From assembly GCF_914767665.1 (NCBI RefSeq), contig NC_059504.1, positions 5,892,501 to 5,956,500 of the forward strand: a DNA stretch of 64,000 nt, written 5' to 3'. Shown here one piece after another: positions 58,795 through 64,000 of the stretch. Source of the DNA: Harmonia axyridis. Taxonomy: Eukaryota > Arthropoda > Insecta > Coleoptera > Coccinellidae. The notes below the pieces were generated by a model, which searched no databases, was not told the DNA's origin, and worked only from the letters and a program-made list of their open reading frames with translations. Position 1 is the stretch's first letter. Each line of letters opens with the position of its first letter. The position numbers and the translations under genes were made by a program.

Positions 58795-59995
58795 TAACAG
58801 GCCAATTGAAAACTCCCCGGTCTATCACAGTAAAACAGATTATTTTTGGCAAAATTCGATTTTATTATTCAACATGGTTGCCTTCGAGGGCGATACAGCG
58901 ATTATAGCGATCTTCCAACTTTTCGATACCATTTTTGTAGTACGATTTGTCTTTCGTTTCAAAATAGGCCTCAGTTTCGGCGATTACTTCTTCATTGGCG
59001 CTAAATTCCTTTCCAGCGAGCATTCTTTTGAGGTCTGAGAACAGGAAAAAGTCGCTGGGGGCCAGATCAGGAGAATACGGTGGATGCAGAAGCAATTCCA
59101 AGCCCAATTCATGTAATTTGTCATTGTTCTCATTGATTCGTGACACGGCGCATTATCTTGATGAAACAGAACCTTTTTTTCTTCAAATGGGGCCGTTATT
59201 CAACGATTTCATCCTTTAAACGATCCAATAACGCTATATAATAATCTCTATTGATAGTATGGCTCGTTTGGAGGTAATCGATGAATATTATACCTTGCGC
59301 ATCCCAGAATACTGATGCCATAATCTTGCCAGCTGACTGTTGTGTTTTCCTCGCTTTAGATTCGGTTCATCGTGTGCGTCCACTCAGCTGACTGTCGATT
59401 GGACTCCGGAGTGTAATAATGGAGCCATGTTTCATCTATTGTCACATATCGAAGCTTAAATTCAGATTTATTGCACTCAAACAGCTTCAAACACTGCTCA
59501 GAATCATTAACACGTTATTGCTTTTGATTGATTGTGAGCTCGCGCGGCACCAATTTTGCACACAACTTTCTCATGTACAAATATTCGTGAATGATATGAT
59601 GTACACGTTCAGATGATATCTTCACAATGTCTGCTATCTCGATCAACTTCACTTCACGGTCATTCAAAATAATTTTGTGAACTTTCTTGATTTTTTCGTC
59701 GGTGACCTCTTTTGGGCGTCCACTGCGTTCGCCGTCTTCGGTGCTCATTTCATTCCGTTTATGCTTAGCATACCAATCAATGATGGTGGATTTTCCTGGT
59801 GCAGACCCCAGAAACTCTTCATCAAGTCAATATTTTGCTTCAACTGTGAATTTTCCCTTCAAAAAGCAATATTTTATCAGCACACTAATTTTTTTTCCAT
59901 CTTTTAACAAATAACACAAGTAGCTACACTCACAACGCAATATCTCACAATCTAATGATAGGACTGCTGTCAAATTTTCACACGTATCGTTTGAT
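58795..59995 (-). mobile_element. Defective mariner (mellifera-type), copy M4, longest of five
   Basis: The 3' end TAACAGGCCAATTGAAAACT is intact; the 5' terminal repeat is lost near 59995. The minus strand carries most of the transposase in pieces: FLGSAPGKSTIIDWYAKH, MSTEDGERSGRPKE, the HTH KLIEIADIVKISSERVHHII, LVPRELTINQKQ, the first-Asp region near 59430, and LHELGLELLLHPPYSPDLAP with SDFFLF, ending CIALEGNHVE. Frameshifts interrupt it at several places. Confidence 0.9.
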
Positions 59996-60862
59996 TTTTC
60001 GTTGGACCACCCAGTATATTTAATCGATTCATTCATTGCAATTATAAAGGTGATTTCAAACAAATGAAGGTATCATACATATTGTTTAAAATTCAAATAA
60101 TCCAACATACACTTCGTTCCCTCAAAAATTAATTAATTATGCCTCAAGTAGATCTCAAGCTCAGAACAAATATTTGTCGGCGTTAAGTCGAACCACAAGG
60201 CATATAATACCCTGTATAGATTCCCATAGATTCCATGATTCAACACAGAATCCACAAAGACGTGTAAACAAACAATCCGTTAGTCAAACATTGGTGAGGC
60301 ATTTGCCTTCAATATTGACAACAGATCTACAAACATCGTTGAGAATTTATGAAAATATGGATAGAATAATTAGGAGACCGGACGCCCACTCTGTTTGAAA
60401 AAGCTATGCCAATTTGAGGGGTTTTATGTTTTATTATTTCCTCCATCCCATAAAATCTCCTAAAATGAATTGCTGTCCTTCAAGCTGAATATATGGGCAT
60501 ATAGAGATCAGAAATATTTTTTGTCATAACAGTGCTATTTTAATTTTATTGCTCAGTTACCAATGTCTTTAGTGAGTATATTATGCACTTGGACATAACC
60601 TAAATACTTTATGAGTGTTGATTGATTAATAGGAAATTGATAATCCTGAATGAATCCCGTGAATGTTAGATTATCTGCAGAAATCATATGATGCATGTTT
60701 AATTGTCTGGTTATCAACTTCCTCTAAAAAAAAATCCGACTCGGAAATTTTGCCTTCAAATATTCTTGAAATCGCATTTTTTTAATGCTGTACTATCCTC
60801 TTTTATTTCCTTCAGCAACCGATGTACTCTTCCAACCAGCATGAGTTTTCGGCGTAGTCATA
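59996..60862. other. Intergenic, nothing recognised
   Basis: A short plus-strand frame at 60174-60398 (74 codons) shows no domain, and an ACCCTGTATAG edge motif falls inside it. No other signal. Confidence 0.3.
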
Positions 60863-61652
60863 TTAGGCCAATTGAAAAGTCCCCGATCTGATGCACAGAT
60901 GGCGGTGCTAGAATTAAATCCATATGATTTTTAGTCAATGATTTTGAGCAGTGTTTGAAGCTGTTTAAGTGCAATAAAACTGCATTTTTGAGTCGATATG
61001 CGACTATGGATGAAACATGGCTCCATCATTTCACTCCGGAGTCCAATCGACAGTCAGCTGAGTGGACTGTACATGATGAACCCAATCCAAAGCGAGGAAA
61101 AACACAACAGTCAGCTGGCAAGGTTATGGCATCAGTATTCTGGGATGCGCAAGGTAAAATATACATTGATTAACTCTAAAAGGGCCGGACCATCAACAGC
61201 GATTATTATATAGCGTTATTGGATCGTTTAAAGGATGAAATCGTCAAAAAACGGCCCCATTTGAAGAAAAAAAAGTGCTATTTCATCAAGACAATGCGCC
61301 GTGTCACAAATCAACGAAAACAATGGCAAAATTGCATGAATTGGGCTTCGAATTGTGTCTGAATCCACCGCATTCGCCAGATCTGGCCCCCATCGACTTT
61401 TTCCTGTTCTCAGACCTCAAAAGAATGCTTGCTGGAAAGAAATTTAGCGCCAATGAAGAAGTAATCGCCGAAACTGAGGCCTATTTCGAAGCGAAAGACA
61501 AATCGTACTGCAAAAATGGTATCGAAAAGTTGGAAGATCGCTATAATCGCAGTATCGCCCTCGAAGGCAACTATGTTGAATAATAAAATCGAATTTTGCC
61601 AAAAAAATGTGTTTTACTATGGTAGACCGGGGACTTTTCAATTGGCCTGTTA
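60863..61652 (+). mobile_element. Mariner (mellifera-type, DD34D), copy M5, N-terminal deletion
   Basis: Both inverted ends are present (TTAGGCCAATTGAAAAGTCC and ATTGGCCTGTTA). Sequence jumps from the 5' UTR (ATATGATTTTTAGT) to NDFEQCLKLFKCNK, so the HTH region is gone. The catalytic part is well kept: MDETWLHHFTPESNRQSAEW (first Asp), HQDNAPCHKSTKTMAKLHEL (second), SPDLAPIDFFLFSDLK (third, 34 residues after the second), ending YNRSIALEGNYVE. One frameshift lies near 61170. Confidence 0.92.
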
Positions 61653-62334
61653 TGTTATCTTTTTACTGATTTTGCTTTCAAAAATGTCATAAATTTCTTG
61701 CTGACCTGATTATATCAGAAATTGTGTAGAATCCTGTTTTTTTTTTCTGTACGGAAACCGCCATATTCCTAACACGCCTCATCAAGCGTACCTATCACTT
61801 AGAATTCGCGGAAGCGCATAGATCCTATAGATCTTCGTACTTCCTGTTCATCGCTCCCGTCTTCAGCTATGTGAGACCCATGAGGTATGAGGGAGGATGA
61901 AGCATTGGGTACAATGACACTCGTAACTCAGAATTCACAGACTTAAAATATTAGAATTCGTGTCGCGTTTATTTCAGCTATGTACAGGGATAGACAATCG
62001 ATGTTATCGATTGCCAATAAAAGGATTTCGCAGAAGAAAAACTTTAAGATTATACCAGGAATGTCTGGAATTAGATATTCGTGAGATGACTGACGATGTG
62101 ACCTTTTGTTATGACCGATGAAAGAATGCATCTTGGATGTTTTGCATGAGTTGATCCGTCATTTTAGTTGGACATGTCTTTAATACATTTGGAGTTTATT
62201 TGAAAGGTGAGAGAGATTTCTTTCAGGCTACATGACAGTTTTGAATAATCCAATAGCAAAGGTTTCCGTCGCTCTATATTTTTGTTATATTATGTATCTG
62301 CAAAATAAATGAAAGTACACCTTTTTCAATTGTA
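61653..62334. other. Intergenic, nothing recognised
   Basis: No gene or matching repeat family identified. Confidence 0.35.
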
Positions 62335-62642
62335 GCTCAGAAAGTCTAAGTTCAATTCCAGAAAAAGGAACATGTATTTCAGAAAAGGAAAGTATAATTT
62401 AGAGAATGAAAATTGGATTTAATAATATTAATTCAATTTTAGAAAAATGAAATTGAAATTCAGATTAGGAATTAAGAATTCAGAAAAACAAAGTTGTAAT
62501 CAAAAATAGTGAATTAAAATTCAGAAACAGCAAATAATATTTCAGAAAAGGAAAGTTGTATTTCAGAGGTTATCAATTCAATTTCAGATAATGTAATATG
62601 TAATTCAGAACAGTTCTCAATTTCATTAATTCTGAAGTACAT
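62335..62642. repeat. Degenerate minisatellite, TTCAGAAA-type units
   Basis: Over a dozen units of roughly 20-25 bp built around AATTCAGAAAAGGAAAGTTG and TATTTCAGA. The same motif appears reverse-complemented at 63510-63700, on the other side of the hAT-like element. Confidence 0.7.
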
Positions 62643-62644
62643 GT

Positions 62645-63492
62645 AGGCATTCATCAAGCCAAGTCGCTTGACATTTTAACCAAATACAAATACTTGAAAA
62701 TCGAGCTCGTGAAAAATGACATACTTGAATTGACTTGATTTTAGATATTTATTGCTTGATTTGATATCAAGCTACTTGATATTACTTGAGCTTTATATGC
62801 ACGCGTCGCACGGCATATATTTCTGCAATCTCGTGCGCGCTTAGACTAAATTAGGGGATTCCTCGAGCGCCGAGACACTGAAGCATTCGCCAGTGTGACA
62901 TTATTAGTAGTTTTCTTACATTTCTATGAAATCTATTGGTAGATTTTGGTAGTTTCAGAAATATCTCTCCAAACTTGGCCAAAATGGCCAAGGATTTTTA
63001 TGAACTCCAGCTTCTTCAACTCCTGTTGAAAGAAAATTTTCCAGAGCTGCTCTTACAGTTACAAAACCCCACAATAGGTTAAGCGACAAATCTAAAAGAT
63101 GCCTCATCTGTATTAGATCCTGGATGGAAAATTATGAAATTAAAAAAAACCTGGAGGTTTCTCAATAATGAGAAATTCAATATTTTTATCATTTTTCATT
63201 TTGTTATGGTTTAAAGTGATTCAATTTATGTTTCTATTACAAAAAAAATGATATTTTCGGTTCGTTTATAAAATAAGTTTCATAAATAAAATGTTTTTTG
63301 CAAGGTTCCTTCTCATTTCATCATATTTTCATTGATGTGACACTTCACAATAAAACTGCTAAAAATCAAGTAGCTTGATATGATTCAAGTACTTGATAAT
63401 TAAGAACTTGACTTGAGATTGAAACACTACTACTTGAAATCAAGTCAAGCTCAAGCCAAGTAGCTTGAAAATCAAGCCAAGCCGTGAATCTT
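62645..63492 (+). mobile_element. hAT-like CAAG-rich element, most complete copy
   Basis: About 850 bp. Both ends carry short imperfect arrays of CAAG/CTTG (TCATCAAGCCAAGTCGCTTG at the left; CTCAAGCCAAGTAGCTTGAA at the right) arranged so they can pair. The middle has a conserved GC-rich block (CTCGTGCGCGCTTAGACTAA, CCTCGAGCGCCGAGACACTG). Judged with the other copies, the terminus is TAGGGATTCATCAAGCC, which fits the loose hAT end consensus YARNG. No transposase is seen. Confidence 0.65.
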
Positions 63493-63509
63493 AACTACAT
63501 GTGACCTAT

Positions 63510-63700
63510 TCTAAATTAATATTTTCTGAAATCAAATTTTTTCTTTTCTGAATTACATATTGCTATTTTGAATTACAAATTACCGTTTCTGAATATAAAG
63601 TTCTTTTTCTAAATTTTAAATTCCCATTCCTGAATGACAACTTCCAATTCTGAATTACAATTTCCATCTTCTGAAATTTGCTTTTTTCAATTACAATTAG
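63510..63700. repeat. Inverted counterpart of the TTCAGAAA minisatellite
   Basis: Units such as TTCTGAATTACAATTTCC and TTTCTGAATATAAAGTT are the complement of the array at 62335-62642. The two arrays flank the CAAG element in opposite orientation. Confidence 0.65.
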
Positions 63701-64000
63701 AAAAGGTTAATATCAGAAAGTTAGCAACATATAATCTTGAAGCTGAAACATTTTATGCTTCAATAAATCCTACTCGAAGTTATGCATTTTTGAGTCATTC
63801 TCAAGAATTGTGACCTCTGTTATTCGAGAAGTTCATGGCACAGAACAAGTTAACAAAGTCGCAGTAATTTTTTCAAATTATGTACTTTTCAATACATTTT
63901 TCCAAGAAGATATAAATTGGCCATAACATGCCATTATAAAATTGCTGACGATCATTGAACCCTCGTCACAAACAAATCGCAAAACAAGAGCTATTAGCTA
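63701..64000. other. Window end, nothing recognised
   Basis: No gene or repeat identified in the last 300 bp. Confidence 0.35.

Noticed and set aside
1..64000. CRISPR arrays, rRNA, tRNA or endogenous viral genes
   Set aside because: No regularly spaced direct repeats with unique spacers, no recognisable rRNA blocks or cloverleaf A/B boxes noticed by eye, and no viral polymerase, capsid or envelope-like reading frames.

Overview
The window looks like AT-rich nuclear DNA of an insect. It has GT-AG introns of metazoan type, three genes with animal orthologues, and a dense load of Tc1/mariner, hAT-like and MITE elements of kinds common in insects. A beetle is plausible, but I cannot fix the order from sequence alone. 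I see no bacterial, organellar or viral genes, no rRNA or tRNA, and no CRISPR array.

Gene-rich part (1-29.6 kb): the last three exons of an SLC22-type organic cation transporter (+, 2-1316) converge tail to tail with a long AMBRA1 orthologue (-, 1970-18986). AMBRA1 lies head to head with a complete 23-exon DCAF1/VprBP (mahjong) gene (+, 20378-29573). AMBRA1 and DCAF1 are both substrate receptors (DCAFs) of the CUL4-DDB1 ubiquitin ligase, so two receptors of one ligase share a 1.39 kb divergent promoter interval. I traced splice phase through every junction. DCAF1 closes at 1422 codons plus stop. AMBRA1 closes at 2167 codons plus stop only if a 41-nt micro-exon (3665-3705) is accepted. Introns of both genes carry transposons: four copies of one MITE, two defective mariners, a DD41D element and a large foldback.

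Repeat-rich part (29.6-64 kb): I find no complete host gene here. One likely first coding exon of a secreted protein (35734-35942, +) and one weak terminal-exon candidate (40587-40789, -) are the only non-transposon coding signals. The rest is remnants: five defective mellifera-type mariners (DD34D) in the whole window, two DD41D copies sharing one internal deletion, Tc1-like DD34E copies, a Mos1-like mariner fragment, a hAT-like family with CAAG-rich subterminal arrays, a 3 kb element with TA-flanked inverted repeats, a 408-bp tandem dimer, nested foldbacks, and many short repeats edged by the motif ACAGGGTG.

No obviously new enzymatic system is present. The best leads are the divergent AMBRA1-DCAF1 pair, the altered first WDxR motif in DCAF1, repeated short linear motifs in AMBRA1, and several uncharacterised non-autonomous element families.
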